A stretch of DNA of 64,000 nucleotides from Clostridium saccharobutylicum DSM 13864 (GTDB lineage: Bacteria > Bacillota > Clostridia > Clostridiales > Clostridiaceae): assembly GCF_000473995.1 (NCBI RefSeq), contig NC_022571.1:3193416-3257415 (forward strand), written 5' to 3'. The notes beneath the pieces were generated by a model that saw only the letters and a program-made list of their open reading frames with translations, made no database searches and had not been told where the DNA came from. The first letter of the stretch is position 1, and the number at the start of each line of letters is the position of its first letter. The translations under genes and the position numbers were made by a program. Below, piece after piece: positions 10,023 to 19,625 of the stretch.

Positions 10023-10682
10023 TTATTTTCTATGAATTGTATAACTATTTCTTAAATCTTTTACTATACTTTGTGCAGAAATATCTTTAGTAACTAATGT
10101 TCCTGCAGCTATAACACTACCTTTTCCAATTTTTACTCCATCCAAAATAATAACTCCACTGCCTATCCAACAATTGTCCTCAATTACTATCCCCTTTCTA
10201 TTTACGCCTTGTGATTTTATGTCAGATTTAATATCAGAAAAATTATGATTTTCTGCGAATATACTAACTCTAGGTCCTATCATGACATTATTCCCAATCT
10301 TAACAAATCCCGCACAACCAATATACCCGAATGGTCCTATTGATGAATTATCTCCGACAATCAATCCTTCTCCTAATTCTCCAACACCATAATAACTTGA
10401 TGGTCTTATCATTGTCGTATGTCCAATTGTTACATTATTTCCAAATATAATTCCCTTTGAACTTAAACCCTGAATTTCAGAATTCTTCTCAAACTTAACA
10501 TTCTTTCCAACTGATATGCGATGCTTATTTAATATAGAAACATTTTTCCCTACAAAAATAAATCCATTAGATTTTTTTAAGAATAGCTTTATAGTAAAAC
10601 CTCTTATTATCTTAATTGTAGCTGAAACTAAGATAGCAATTTTATCAATGACTTTTATATTATTATCAATTCTCTCTAACAT
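10023..10682 (-). CDS. Left-handed beta-helix (hexapeptide repeat) acyltransferase
   Basis: This 219-residue protein is built from hexapeptide repeats, for example IGHTTMI, IGPFGYI, IGNNVMI and IGSGVIILDGVKIGKGSVIA. The loop FAENHNFSDI carries the His expected at the active site of the maltose/serine acetyltransferase (CysE/LacA/NodL) superfamily. It probably O-acetylates a sugar of the repeat unit using acetyl-CoA. A hydrophobic N-terminal stretch (IAILVSATIKIIRGFTIKLF) may associate it with the membrane. Its first 17 bases overlap the end of the upstream GT4 gene, which fits tight coupling. Confidence 0.87.
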   Translation of the reverse strand: MLERIDNNIKVIDKIAILVSATIKIIRGFTIKLFLKKSNGFIFVGKNVSILNKHRISVGKNVKFEKNSEIQGLSSKGIIFGNNVTIGHTTMIRPSSYYGVGELGEGLIVGDNSSIGPFGYIGCAGFVKIGNNVMIGPRVSIFAENHNFSDIKSDIKSQGVNRKGIVIEDNCWIGSGVIILDGVKIGKGSVIAAGTLVTKDISAQSIVKDLRNSYTIHRK

Positions 10683-11850
10683 GTCTTATTCCATCACTTA
10701 CAAGATTAGAATACAATTTAGAAAAACTTTCTATATAACTTTTTAGTGAAAACATCATTTTCTGACGTTTCTTTGCTTGAATTCCCATATCAATCATTTT
10801 AATCCTATCCTTAATTAATAATTCAATTTTAGAAGACATATCTTCTGTATTTCTTACTTCAGCTAGTAAACCGGTTTCTTCATCAACAACCATTTCACAT
10901 ATTCCCCCATGCTTATAACCAATGACAGGTTTTCCAGTTGCCATTGCTTCAAGAACGACTGTAGGTAGTGGATCTGGATTGGTACTTGGTAAAACAAATA
11001 TATCAAAAATATTATGAAGATTAGGACAATCCTTTCTAAAATTTTGTATGATTATCCTATCCTTGAAATGAGATTCACTAACTTTTTGTTTTAATTCTTC
11101 CATTCTCCACTCTTCACCTTCAAATACACCGCCTACCATAACTGCATAAACGTTATGATACTTTGCAAGTATTGGCTCAATAGCAGCTAGAAAATCTTTC
11201 TGTCCCTTCCAAGCATTCACTCTCCCTATCATGCCTACAATAAAAGCATCTTTAGGAATTTGTAACTCTTCTCTTAAATATTCTGTTTCATTGTTAGAAT
11301 TAAATATAGCATTATTTACACCATTATAAATTGTCTTAACCTTATTTGGATTTACTCTGTTGGAATTAATTAGATGATTGCCAACAGCATTTGATACTAC
11401 CACTGTTCTATCAGAATATTTACCAATAATAAAACTAATAAATTTATATATAATCTTTGGATTAATTAAAATTTCATGAACATGCCAAATCATTGGTATC
11501 TTTAATTTTTTTCTTAAATAAATTCCTTCTAATACCGCCGTTGTATTTATATGCAAAAGGTTAATATTTTTATCTTTCACTAGCTTTAGTATCAACTTAC
11601 AATACTTCCTATATGATATAATATACTTAATTATCCCCTTTAAATTAAAGTACTTCCTTCTTAATATCGGATACGGAATTACTTCTGTTTCTATTCCTTC
11701 TTTTCTAAGTGCGTTAACAAGAATGCCTTCACATGGAAGAACTACAATTGGATTAAACCTTGTCTTGTCTAATCCTTTTATTAATTCAAGTAACACTTTA
11801 TCAGCACCATACATTTCTGCTCCAGCATGGAGATATAATATTTTTATCAT
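10666..11850 (-). CDS. Glycosyltransferase family 4
   Basis: This 394-residue enzyme begins with ILYLHAGAEMYGADKVLLEL, the usual GT4 glycine-rich acceptor loop. GMIGRVNAWKGQKDFLAAIE opens the donor domain, and DPLPTVVLEAMATGKPVIGY plus GGICEMVVDEETGLL are the E-x7-E region. It is the third gene of the polysaccharide operon and overlaps the acyltransferase start by 17 bases. The role is sugar addition to the lipid-linked repeat unit; donor and linkage are unknown. Confidence 0.92.
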   Translation of the reverse strand: MIKILYLHAGAEMYGADKVLLELIKGLDKTRFNPIVVLPCEGILVNALRKEGIETEVIPYPILRRKYFNLKGIIKYIISYRKYCKLILKLVKDKNINLLHINTTAVLEGIYLRKKLKIPMIWHVHEILINPKIIYKFISFIIGKYSDRTVVVSNAVGNHLINSNRVNPNKVKTIYNGVNNAIFNSNNETEYLREELQIPKDAFIVGMIGRVNAWKGQKDFLAAIEPILAKYHNVYAVMVGGVFEGEEWRMEELKQKVSESHFKDRIIIQNFRKDCPNLHNIFDIFVLPSTNPDPLPTVVLEAMATGKPVIGYKHGGICEMVVDEETGLLAEVRNTEDMSSKIELLIKDRIKMIDMGIQAKKRQKMMFSLKSYIESFSKLYSNLVSDGIRHVREN

Positions 11851-11961
11851 TTTAAACTCCTTTATTCCATAGTTTGTGATGCCATTGCCTAATTCACAAA
11901 AGCATATCCTATATTTATCAATATGTTTCTTATTAATAGCTTTTCAAGCATTTTCCATTCC

Positions 11962-13152
11962 TTAACAAGTTATACTCACATTCTCATAGCATGAAAGTCC
12001 GTTAACTAATAAATCTTCATATTGATCTATAATATAATTCCATGTATACTCTTTTCTAACTCTATTTTTAGCTTTAAATCCCAACGCTTTAATCTTTGTT
12101 TCATTCATTGTATCTAATTTATCTATTAGATTAGCTAAATTTCCGCTTTCTTTGGTAAAATATAATGCTCCATCCTCTCCCACTTCTTTATTAAATCCAA
12201 CATTAAGTAGAATATTCAAATCAGTTGTAGCCAAAGCTTCTAGTAAGGATGGGTTAGTTCCTCCAACTTCATGACCATGAAAATATCCATAAGCATTTTC
12301 CCTAATTTTCTTTAATAGCTCCTGATCATAAACCGTTCCAACAAACTTTATTCTTTTATCTTTTTCAAAATGTGTATTTTTTCTTAATTCTTCATAGAAC
12401 TTATTTCTCTTTACATTCGTTATTAATACAAAATCTTTGTTAGTTTTTGATTTCATAAATTCAGTTATCATAATTTCATAATTGTTTTCTGGAACAAATC
12501 TACCTACTACTAAATAATATTCTTTTTTATTTACTTTTTTTTCTTTATACCATTGAATCAAAGAATTGTAATCATCAGATAACTTTGATTTTTGAATGTC
12601 AGCTCCATAAGCAATAAACGTTGTATTAGGATTATATTGCTTATAATTCTGTTGTATATATTTCTCGATATTTTTTGAATCACATATCAATAAATCAGCA
12701 TGTTTAACCATATATTTTTCGGATATTTTCCAATATGCTCTTATATATCTATTCCATTTTGCCCTTTTCCATTCATGACCATCTGGATTTATAATTAACG
12801 TCCCATTTAGTTTTCTTAATTTCTTTTTGTAATGCCCTACAAATGGACCGATTCTACAAGCCAAAATATATACTATTGAATTTTTTATATTATTCATCTT
12901 TATATATTTAATGCTCCTTTTTAATGCAGCTATATCATAATAAACTGCTTTAGCAGGTCCAATATTAGGTACTTTTACATTAAAGCACCTAGCACCATTG
13001 TACTCAAATTCCTTCTCATTATTTGATAAGCAAGAAACATGATATTTTATTTCTTTACTTTTTTGTCCTTTTGTTAATTTGTCAACAAATGTTTCAAACC
13101 CGCCATAATTTGCTGGTATTCCTTTAGAACCTATAATAAATACATGTTTCAT
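11962..13152 (-). CDS. DUF1972 glycosyltransferase (rhamnosyltransferase-like, Cps2T type)
   Basis: The N-terminus, FIIGSKGIPANYGGFETFVD, is the hallmark of the DUF1972 domain that precedes a GT4 donor domain. The C-terminal half has YLVVGRFVPENNYEIMI and GHEVGGTNPSLLEALATTDL. At 396 residues it is full length. Characterised relatives such as pneumococcal Cps2T attach rhamnose to the first lipid-linked sugar. This gene directly follows the priming transferase, and the locus makes dTDP-rhamnose, so addition of the second sugar (rhamnose) is a reasonable inference. Confidence 0.88.
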   Translation of the reverse strand: MKHVFIIGSKGIPANYGGFETFVDKLTKGQKSKEIKYHVSCLSNNEKEFEYNGARCFNVKVPNIGPAKAVYYDIAALKRSIKYIKMNNIKNSIVYILACRIGPFVGHYKKKLRKLNGTLIINPDGHEWKRAKWNRYIRAYWKISEKYMVKHADLLICDSKNIEKYIQQNYKQYNPNTTFIAYGADIQKSKLSDDYNSLIQWYKEKKVNKKEYYLVVGRFVPENNYEIMITEFMKSKTNKDFVLITNVKRNKFYEELRKNTHFEKDKRIKFVGTVYDQELLKKIRENAYGYFHGHEVGGTNPSLLEALATTDLNILLNVGFNKEVGEDGALYFTKESGNLANLIDKLDTMNETKIKALGFKAKNRVRKEYTWNYIIDQYEDLLVNGLSCYENVSITC

Positions 13153-13274
13153 TATTTAATCCCCTATTCCACATTATTGCTATTGCAACTTCTTTTTTAG
13201 GTACTTTGTAAATTAAAATAGCCTTTTTACAACAATTTATAAGTATTTTGATAAATTATTTTTTATATTGAATT

Positions 13275-13916
13275 CTAACTTGCATGACTATCACCAAATA
13301 ATACCGAGAAAGTTTTTAATATTAATAATATATCAATCCCAACATTCCTTTCATTTACATATTTAATATCTAATTCCATCCATTCATTAAATTCAATATC
13401 ATTTCTTCCTGATACCTGCCAATAGCAAGTTAGTCCAGGTTTAACAGTTAACCTTTTTAGCATCCACTCCTCAAATTGCTCAACTTCTTTAGGAAGCGAT
13501 GGTCTTGGTCCTACAATACTCATATCCCCCTTTAAAATATTAAGTAGCTGTGGCAATTCATCTATGCTTGTCCTTCTTATAATCCTTCCAACTTTAGTTA
13601 CTCTAGGATCATTCTTAATTTTAAACATTGGACCTGATCTTTCATTTTCATGTGCTAAATGTTCTTTAAGTGCTTCTGCATTTGTAACCATAGATCTAAA
13701 TTTATAAATTTTAAATATGGCACCTCCTTTACCAACTCTATTCTGACAAAAAATTATTGGGCCACTTGACTCAATTTTTATAAGAATTGCAACAATTATT
13801 AGTATTGGCATTAAAACTATTAATGCAATTAAGGAACAAATTATGTCTATGAACCTTTTTGCAATCTCATATATTGGTTTCTCTTTCACTTGCTCTTTTA
13901 ATATTGAATTTTGCAC
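13275..13916 (-). CDS. Priming undecaprenyl-phosphate sugar transferase
   Basis: This is a bacterial sugar transferase of the WcaJ/CpsE family that starts repeat-unit synthesis on undecaprenyl phosphate. It has a short cytoplasmic N-terminus, one membrane hairpin (IICSLIALIVLMPILIIVAI) and the catalytic domain: IIFCQNRVGKGG, FKIYKFRSM, LPQLLNILKGDMSIVGPRPS and PGLTCYWQVSGRND. It is a short form without the multi-helix N-terminal domain. An ATG exists at 13934, but GGAGG lies 6 bases before the GTG at 13916, which is the likely start. It is the first gene of the polysaccharide operon. Confidence 0.93.
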   Translation of the reverse strand: MQNSILKEQVKEKPIYEIAKRFIDIICSLIALIVLMPILIIVAILIKIESSGPIIFCQNRVGKGGAIFKIYKFRSMVTNAEALKEHLAHENERSGPMFKIKNDPRVTKVGRIIRRTSIDELPQLLNILKGDMSIVGPRPSLPKEVEQFEEWMLKRLTVKPGLTCYWQVSGRNDIEFNEWMELDIKYVNERNVGIDILLILKTFSVLFGDSHAS

Positions 13917-14249
13917 ATTAGGCCTCCATCTCATTGCTAATAATTTAACTATATGATTTATTAATATGTTCTCTATGATTCCTTTTATTCCACAAAATCT
14001 TAATTTTTACTTTTTTTAACATTTAACATTTGTAAACATTTATAATTATTAAAATAACACTATTTTCTTATATAAACATCAATTTAACAATATACTAAAA
14101 ATCCTATAACCACTTATTTTAAACACGAAATCATTTTCACCAATTTAGATAACAATCATTTATAAAAATAAATTTATAATATTATTCTTTTATTTATCCC
14201 AGTATGCCAAATTAAATTTTAAAATATAATTTAAGAATAAGATCTCTAC
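13917..14249. other. AT-rich intergenic region upstream of the polysaccharide operon
   Basis: The stretch between the divergent priming-transferase and C_GCAxxG_C_C genes holds no credible gene. It is very AT-rich and must contain the promoter for the leftward polysaccharide operon. Several TATAAT-like boxes occur on the minus strand (near 14045-14085), but none pairs with a convincing -35 box, so I assign no single promoter. No clear operator or riboswitch is visible. Confidence 0.4.
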
Positions 14250-14278
14250 TTGAATTAAATTCTATATTTGTGTATACT
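14250..14278 (+). promoter_or_regulatory. Predicted vegetative promoter of the C_GCAxxG_C_C gene
   Basis: TTGAAT (14250-14255) and TATACT (14273-14278) are separated by exactly 17 bases and lie about 47 bases upstream of the start codon. This fits a primary-sigma-factor promoter. It is a sequence-only prediction. Confidence 0.65.
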
Positions 14279-14324
14279 ATGCCTAACAAATTTACAATAA
14301 ATTATTATTATGGAGGATTTTAAA

Positions 14325-14738
14325 ATGGAAAGTAGAATTGAAATAGCATTAGATAAACATAGGCATGGATATAATTGTGCTCAAGCAATTGTATGTACAT
14401 ATTGCGATTTATTTGGAATGGATGAAGAAACAGCCTTTAAGGTATCTGAAGGATTTGGTGGCGGTATGGGAGGGATGCAAAACACTTGCGGTGCTGTAAC
14501 TGCAATGTTTATGCTTGCTGGATTGAAAAATAGTGTTGGTTCAATAGATAGTGGGAATTCAAAAGCTTCCACATATGCACTTGTAAGAACATTATCTGAT
14601 GAATTCAGAGAAATGAATTCAACAACAATATGCAAAGAACTTAAAGGAACAAATGGCGAACCTGTAAAACGTTCATGCCCTGGCTGCATTGAAGATGCAG
14701 CAAAAATAGTTGAAAATTTCTTAATTGGTGGAAAATAG
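14325..14738 (+). CDS. C_GCAxxG_C_C family protein
   Basis: This protein of about 137 residues matches the family named for its spaced cysteines: GYNCAQAI near the N-terminus, the glycine-rich EGFGGGMGGMQNTCGAVTAM segment, and paired C-terminal cysteines in TTICKEL and RSCPGCIEDA. The family is thought to be redox-active or metal-binding, but no reaction is established. GGAGG lies 8 bases before the ATG at 14325, so the upstream in-frame ATG at 14310 is rejected. It is a single-gene unit. Its TAG stop is the first three bases of a palindromic repeat. Confidence 0.85.
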   Translation: MESRIEIALDKHRHGYNCAQAIVCTYCDLFGMDEETAFKVSEGFGGGMGGMQNTCGAVTAMFMLAGLKNSVGSIDSGNSKASTYALVRTLSDEFREMNSTTICKELKGTNGEPVKRSCPGCIEDAAKIVENFLIGGK

Positions 14739-14979
14739 ACTTATGTGGTGATTTACCGAAAGAAATGGTGCTCTGTTGTTTCGGTTACTAGAGAAAATAA
14801 CTGTGGATTTCTAACAGTATAAGTTGTTCAATTCCTGCATGTTCCTTAATCAAGTTAATGACAAGCAAGAATTGAACAACTTATGCTGAAGAAATCCTAC
14901 AGTTATTTTCTCAATGTAACACTTCACAAAAGAGCACCATTTCTTTCTAGTTCAGAATATATTTCAAAGCATAAGTCTA
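14736..14979. repeat. Family 2 palindromic element, long rod hairpin
   Basis: This 244-base element begins TAGACTTATG, overlapping the preceding stop codon, and ends CATAAGTCTA. Between the ends are nested complementary arms: GAAAGAAATGGTGCTCT with AGAGCACCATTTCTTTC (perfect), GAGAAAATAACTGT with ACAGTTATTTTCTC (perfect), and ATAAGTTGTTCAATTC with GAATTGAACAACTTAT. The whole element can fold into one long interrupted rod. It lies between convergent genes, so bidirectional transcription termination is a plausible role. The same ends occur at 43283-43394. Confidence 0.8.
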
Positions 14980-15007
14980 GCTATTAGTTAAGCCTAATAT
15001 GTACAAA

Positions 15008-15204
15008 CTAGAAAGAAGCTATATTCTTTTTCGGAGTGTTGCGTTTATAATTGGCTGTAGATATTTCTTCAATAGAAGTTATTCCACTTTTTTTGTCCTC
15101 AACTTGTTTGAGGAGCATGCATAAATGGTGACAACTTTTACTGATAGAAATCCACAGCTAAGTTATATGGCAACCGAGAAAAAGAATATAGCTTCTTTCG
15201 GTAA
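15008..15204. repeat. Family 2 long rod element, copy 1 of 2
   Basis: This element of about 194 bases starts at CTAGAAAGAAGC and ends at GCTTCTTTCGGTAA. It is repeated with the same length at 37491-37684. Outer arms GCTATATTCTTTTTCGG and CCGAGAAAAAGAATATAGC pair. Inner arms around GGCTGTAGATATTTC / GAAATCCACAGCT and AGAAGTT / AACTTTT also pair. In the second copy an A-T pair of the outer stem becomes G-C, a compensatory change that supports a conserved structure. No reading frame explains it. Confidence 0.75.
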
Positions 15205-15242
15205 CTATATCATTATTCTAACCTAAAGGTTACTACAAACAG

Positions 15243-15322
15243 AGAAATTAGCCACATATTTGTTAAATAGGCATTGAAAATAAGCTGTTGCAACAAATAT
15301 GGCTAATTTCGGTGAATTATCA
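15243..15322. repeat. Hairpin element downstream of the DUF554 gene
   Basis: Arms GAAATTAGCCACATATTTGTT and AACAAATATGGCTAATTTC form a 19-bp stem with a two-base bulge around a 27-base loop. The flanking TTTCGGTGAATTATCAC resembles an inverted end of the family 2 elements (GGTGATTTACCGAAA). It lies 8 bases beyond the stop codon of the minus-strand DUF554 gene and may act as its terminator, although it has only a weak T-run. Confidence 0.55.
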
Positions 15323-15329
15323 CAAAATT

Positions 15330-16022
15330 TTAAAATAATCCAAATATAATAGGTATAAATATAGCAGGTAATAAATTAGCCACCTTAATTTTGCTTATTC
15401 CAAGCATATTAAATGCAAGTCCTACAATTAAAAGACTTCCAACCGCAGACATATTTGATATTACACTTTCACTCAATACAGTTGAAAGACTACTTGCAAG
15501 AAGAGTTATGCTTCCTTGATAAATTAATATAGCAATAGACGAAAATATTACTCCTATCCCAAGTGATGATGTAAATATTATTGACGACACTCCATCCAAT
15601 ATAGATTTAGCAAAAAGAGTTGCATGATTTCCATGAAGACCACTTTCCAAAGATCCTACTACTGCCATTGCACCAATACAAAATAGTAAACTCGCCGTAA
15701 CAAACCCTTCGGATACTGAAATGTTATCTTGAGCTTTTTTATTCTTTTTATTGCTTATTTTTTCTTCTATAAAATCGCCTAAATTCTTAATTTTCTTATC
15801 TATATCAATTACTTCTCCTATTAATGCACCTATTGCTATACAAATTATAATTTGTAGTGTATCCTGACCTTTAAGTGCACCGCTCATTCCTATGTATAAT
15901 ATACATAAAGCCAAACCATTCATAATGGTTGTACTAATGTTTTCCGTTAACCTTTCTTTTACAACTAACCCTACTAAACAACCACCTATTATAGCCCCTG
16001 CATTAACAATAGTTCCTATCAT
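15330..16022 (-). CDS. DUF554 family membrane protein (YdfK-like)
   Basis: This 230-residue membrane protein has about seven hydrophobic segments. The N-terminus, IGTIVNAGAIIGGCLVGLVV, and later AIGALIGEVIDID and SEGFVTASLLFCIGAMAVVG are characteristic of the DUF554/YdfK family, suggested to be transporters but without established substrate. It is monocistronic, flanked by hairpin repeats on both sides. The start ATG has GGGGAGGAAAT just upstream. Confidence 0.88.
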   Translation of the reverse strand: MIGTIVNAGAIIGGCLVGLVVKERLTENISTTIMNGLALCILYIGMSGALKGQDTLQIIICIAIGALIGEVIDIDKKIKNLGDFIEEKISNKKNKKAQDNISVSEGFVTASLLFCIGAMAVVGSLESGLHGNHATLFAKSILDGVSSIIFTSSLGIGVIFSSIAILIYQGSITLLASSLSTVLSESVISNMSAVGSLLIVGLAFNMLGISKIKVANLLPAIFIPIIFGLF

Positions 16023-16060
16023 TTTATTTCCTCCCCAATTTCTATTTATTTAAATGTGAC

Positions 16061-16225
16061 TTAGGCACGTGAAAATAAATAACTGTTCCTATTTGCCATG
16101 AATATTTTTTATCAGGCAAGGAGGTGAATTGCCCTCATAGCAAGCATATTAGGTCAATTTGCCGACGCAGCATGATGGAAAATAAACTGGCAAATGGACT
16201 TGTTATTTATTTGAATGTGCCTTAA
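16061..16225. repeat. Family 1 palindromic element, long form
   Basis: The left end TTAGGCACGTGAAAATAAAT and the right end ATTTATTTGAATGTGCCTTA are imperfect inverted repeats. The arms continue inward (TTTGCCA ... TGGCAAA). The interior includes TTTTTATCAGGCAAGGAGGT and a GCCGACGCAGCATGATGG segment that recur in the copies at 35318-35477 and partly at 39430-39592. No coding capacity is visible. Confidence 0.8.
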
Positions 16226-16268
16226 TACTTTTAAAATACATTTTATAATAAATAAGCAAAAAATGCAA

Positions 16269-16310
16269 AGACTCTTCTATAAATGATAATGAATCATTAT
16301 AAAAGAGCCT
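16269..16310 (-). terminator. Terminator hairpin after aspS
   Basis: An imperfect palindrome (GACTCTTCTATAAATGA with TCATTATAAAAGAGCC) directly follows the aspS stop codon. It is flanked by T-rich tracts on both sides, so it could stop transcription in either direction. It closes the hemZ-hisS-aspS transcription unit. Confidence 0.65.
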
Positions 16311-16328
16311 TTTTTATCAAAATATTTT

Positions 16329-18128
16329 CTATTCTTCTTCTTTTTTATCTTCCTTTGGAAGTATTGCAATTCCAAGTTCAGTTAATTGTTTTTCATCAGC
16401 TATGTTTGGAGCTTCACTTAAATAGCAATATGCGTTTTGGTTCTTAGGGAATGTAATTACATCTTTAATGTTTTCTGTTCCAGCTAAGAACATAATCATT
16501 CTATCAAGACCAAATGCTAAACCGCCATGTGGTGGTGGTCCAAATTTAAATGCTTGTAATAAGTATCCAAATCTTTCATTAACTACTTCCTCTGTAAGAC
16601 CAAGTGCCCTGAACATTCTTTCTTGAAGCGCTGTATCATGAATTCTTATAGAACCTCCGCCTAACTCTTCACCATTTAACACTAAGTCATAAGCCTTAGA
16701 ACGTACACTTCCTGGATTTGATTCAATAAAATCTAAATCTTCATCCATTGGTGCAGTAAATGGATGGTGACAAGCTTTATATCTTTCTTCTTCTTCACTG
16801 TATTCAAATAATGGGAATTCAGTAATCCAAGTGAAGTTAAATTCATTCTTATCTTTAATTAAATCGAATTGTTTAGCAAGTTCTAATCTTAATGCACCTA
16901 AACTTTGGAATACAACTGAATTTTTATCTGCTACTATTAAAACAGCATCACCTTTTTCAGCATTCATAGTTTTTACTATAGAATTTGTTACATCATCAGT
17001 TAAGAACTTAGCAATTGATGACTTAACACCATCTTCTTTAAGTTGAATCCAAGCAAGACCTTTAGCTTTATAAGTCTTAACAAACTCCCCTAATTTATCT
17101 AAAGGCTTTCTTCCAAGGTCTGCTCCACCTTTTAAGCATAAAGCTCTAACAGATCCGCCACCTTCTATTGCAGATTTAAATACAACAAAATCTAAACCAC
17201 GAACATCTTCTGTAATATCAGTTATTTCCATTCCAAATCTTAAATCAGGCTTATCTGAACCGTATTTTTCCATAGCATCTTTAAATGTCATTCTCTTAAT
17301 TGGAAGCTGTACATCTACACCTGCTACCTTTTTAAATACATTAGCAATTAATCCTTCATTTATTGCCATTATGTCATCTTGTTCAACAAAACTTAATTCC
17401 ATATCGACTTGAGTAAATTCCGGTTGTCTATTAGCTCTTAAGTCTTCATCTCTGAAACATTTAGCTATTTGATAATATCTATCAAATCCAGATACCATTA
17501 ATAATTGCTTAAATATTTGTGGTGATTGTGGAAGTGCATAAAACATTCCTGGATAATTTCTTGAAGGTACTAAATAATCTCTTGCTCCTTCTGGAGAACT
17601 CTTTGATAAAATTGGAGTCTCAACATCTAGAAAGTTATGTTCTTCTAAATAATCACGAATAGCTTTTGTTGTTTTGCTTCTAATTTCAAATATTCTATGC
17701 ATATCTGGTCTTCTTAAATCTAAATATCTATATTTTAATCTGATATTTTCTGCTGCATCTAAATTTTCTTTTATATATATTGGTGGAGTTTCTGATTCTG
17801 AAAGAATTTTTATAGCTTCACATTTTAATTCAACAAAACCAGTTGGCATGTTTTCATTAACACTTTCTCTTTTAACAACTTCACCTGTTACTGCTACACA
17901 ATATTCTGGTTTTACTGATTTTGCTTTTTCAAAAGCTTCACCATTAATTTCTTCACCAAATACAACTTGCATTATGCCTGTTTTATCTCTTAAATCGATA
18001 AATTCAAGACCTCCAAGCTTTCTATTTCTTTGAACCCATCCCATTAAAGTAATTTTATTACCTATATGTGATTCTCTAGGTTCACCACACATCATTGTAC
18101 GCTTTAATCCATTTAAAGCTTCACCCAT
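16329..18128 (-). CDS. aspS: Aspartyl-tRNA synthetase
   Basis: This 599-residue class II synthetase charges tRNA-Asp. It has an OB-fold anticodon domain (ITLMGWVQRNRKLGGLEFID), class II motif 1/2 regions (DVETPILSKSSPEGARDYLV, then CFRDEDLRANRQPEFTQVD), the bacterial GAD insertion and motif 3 (GLAFGLDRMIMFLAG). Length and architecture are those of the bacterial type. AAGGAGG lies 8 bases before the ATG. It follows hisS, 200 bases downstream on the same strand. No T-box leader is visible between them. Bacteria with a separate Asn pathway and those using indirect amidation cannot be told apart from this gene alone. Confidence 0.97.
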   Translation of the reverse strand: MGEALNGLKRTMMCGEPRESHIGNKITLMGWVQRNRKLGGLEFIDLRDKTGIMQVVFGEEINGEAFEKAKSVKPEYCVAVTGEVVKRESVNENMPTGFVELKCEAIKILSESETPPIYIKENLDAAENIRLKYRYLDLRRPDMHRIFEIRSKTTKAIRDYLEEHNFLDVETPILSKSSPEGARDYLVPSRNYPGMFYALPQSPQIFKQLLMVSGFDRYYQIAKCFRDEDLRANRQPEFTQVDMELSFVEQDDIMAINEGLIANVFKKVAGVDVQLPIKRMTFKDAMEKYGSDKPDLRFGMEITDITEDVRGLDFVVFKSAIEGGGSVRALCLKGGADLGRKPLDKLGEFVKTYKAKGLAWIQLKEDGVKSSIAKFLTDDVTNSIVKTMNAEKGDAVLIVADKNSVVFQSLGALRLELAKQFDLIKDKNEFNFTWITEFPLFEYSEEEERYKACHHPFTAPMDEDLDFIESNPGSVRSKAYDLVLNGEELGGGSIRIHDTALQERMFRALGLTEEVVNERFGYLLQAFKFGPPPHGGLAFGLDRMIMFLAGTENIKDVITFPKNQNAYCYLSEAPNIADEKQLTELGIAILPKEDKKEEE

Positions 18129-18280
18129 TGTAATTTCCTCCTTAATTCAGTTACGGTGAATAATTAACATTATATAAATGCATATAAGATTGTTTATATA
18201 AACACATTAAAAAATCTTATATTACTAAAATATTAATTAAAAACTATAACTTAATCTAATCATTATAAATGAACATATGT

Positions 18281-18319
18281 TTAGGCACATTCAAAAAATA
18301 ACAAATATATGTGCCTTAA
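18281..18319. repeat. Family 1 palindromic element, short form
   Basis: TTAGGCACATTCAAAAAATA and ATATATGTGCCTTAA form a minimal copy with both ends and no interior. It ends just 10 bases before the hisS stop codon on the opposite side, within the hisS-aspS gap. Confidence 0.7.
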
Positions 18320-18328
18320 AACATATTC

Positions 18329-19582
18329 TTATTTAACACTTTTAGCTATTTCTTCAATATTTTCTAATGAAACTTCAAATATTTCACCATCACTCATTCT
18401 TTTTAAGTTTATCTTTTTATTACTTAATTCATCTTCTCCTATGATAGTAGTAAATGTACAACCTAATTTGTTAGCATACTTCATTTCAGCTTTTACACTT
18501 CTACCCATATGGTTTATTTCACATTTAACACCTAAAGGTCTTAATTGACTAGCTAGCTTAAATGCTGCTTTTCTCTCTTCTTCCCCTCTAGCTCCAATGT
18601 ATAAATCAAATAAAGTTTCATTTGGTATTTCAATACCTTCTTTTTCTAAAGTCATGATTAATCTTTCGATTCCTATAGCAAAACCAACTGCTGGCATATC
18701 TGGCCCACCAAGTTCTTCTATAAGTTTATCATATCTTCCTCCACCACATACAGTAAAATCTGGAGTTACTATTTCAAATATAGTCTTTGTATAATAATCT
18801 AATCCTCTAACTATGCCTGGATCTATTTCATAAGGTATTTCTAAAATATCTAAATATTCTTTTACCTTAGCAAAATGACTATCACACTCTTCACACATAT
18901 AATCCAAAATTATTGGTGCATTTTTTGTAATTTCATTACATTTCTTTTCTTTGCAATCCAAAATTCTCATAGGATTCTTTTCAAATCTACTCTTGCAAGT
19001 ATCACAAAGCCCATCATAGTTTTCTGCTAAAAATTTCTTTAAAGCTTCATTATATTTAGGTCTGCAATTTGGACATCCTAAATTATTAATATGTAAACTT
19101 AAACTCTTTAATCCAAGTTTTTTTAGAGTATCCATAGCTACAGCAATAACTTCTGCATCCATTGAAGGTTCCTTAGATCCAAATACTTCCACTCCACATT
19201 GATGGAATTGTCTAAGTCTACCTTTTTGAACATTTTCATATCTAAATGCTGGTGTTATATAGCATAACTTTGTAGGTTGTGCTTCATTAAATAATCTGCT
19301 TTCAACAAATGACCTTACTACTGGTGAAGTTCCTTCTGGTTTTAATGTTACACTTCTATCACCTTTATCTTTAAAAGTATACATTTCCTTTTGAACTATA
19401 TCTGTTGTGTCGCCCACACCTCTTAAAAATAGTTCTGTATGTTCAAACATAGGAGTTCTGATTTCTCTAATTCCATAAGTCTTAGCAACCTCTCTAAATA
19501 CTCCTTCTATATATTGCCACTTATAAGCATCTTGAGGTAACATGTCTTTTGTCCCCTTTGGTGCTTGCATTTCCATTGCCAT
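18329..19582 (-). CDS. hisS: Histidyl-tRNA synthetase
   Basis: This 417-residue class II synthetase charges tRNA-His. Visible motifs are [10 protein letters not shown] at the N-terminus, motif 1 ([19 protein letters not shown]), motif 2 ([20 protein letters not shown]), the histidine-specific [12 protein letters not shown] and [16 protein letters not shown], and the C-terminal anticodon-binding domain. GAGGAGGAG precedes the ATG by 7 bases. It lies 43 bases after hemZ and before aspS, the order usual in clostridia. Confidence 0.97.
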   Translation of the reverse strand: MAMEMQAPKGTKDMLPQDAYKWQYIEGVFREVAKTYGIREIRTPMFEHTELFLRGVGDTTDIVQKEMYTFKDKGDRSVTLKPEGTSPVVRSFVESRLFNEAQPTKLCYITPAFRYENVQKGRLRQFHQCGVEVFGSKEPSMDAEVIAVAMDTLKKLGLKSLSLHINNLGCPNCRPKYNEALKKFLAENYDGLCDTCKSRFEKNPMRILDCKEKKCNEITKNAPIILDYMCEECDSHFAKVKEYLDILEIPYEIDPGIVRGLDYYTKTIFEIVTPDFTVCGGGRYDKLIEELGGPDMPAVGFAIGIERLIMTLEKEGIEIPNETLFDLYIGARGEEERKAAFKLASQLRPLGVKCEINHMGRSVKAEMKYANKLGCTFTTIIGEDELSNKKINLKRMSDGEIFEVSLENIEEIAKSVK

Positions 19583-19625
19583 TATTCTACTCCTCCTCTT
19601 TATATAATTCGAATACTACATTACA

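Noticed and set aside
14381..14689. 102-residue frame opposite the C_GCAxxG_C_C gene
   Set aside because: It is the antisense shadow of a clear protein family member and has no start signals.
18129..18328. Possible T-box leader between hisS and aspS
   Set aside because: No T-box sequence or antiterminator pairing was found; only a short family 1 palindrome is present.
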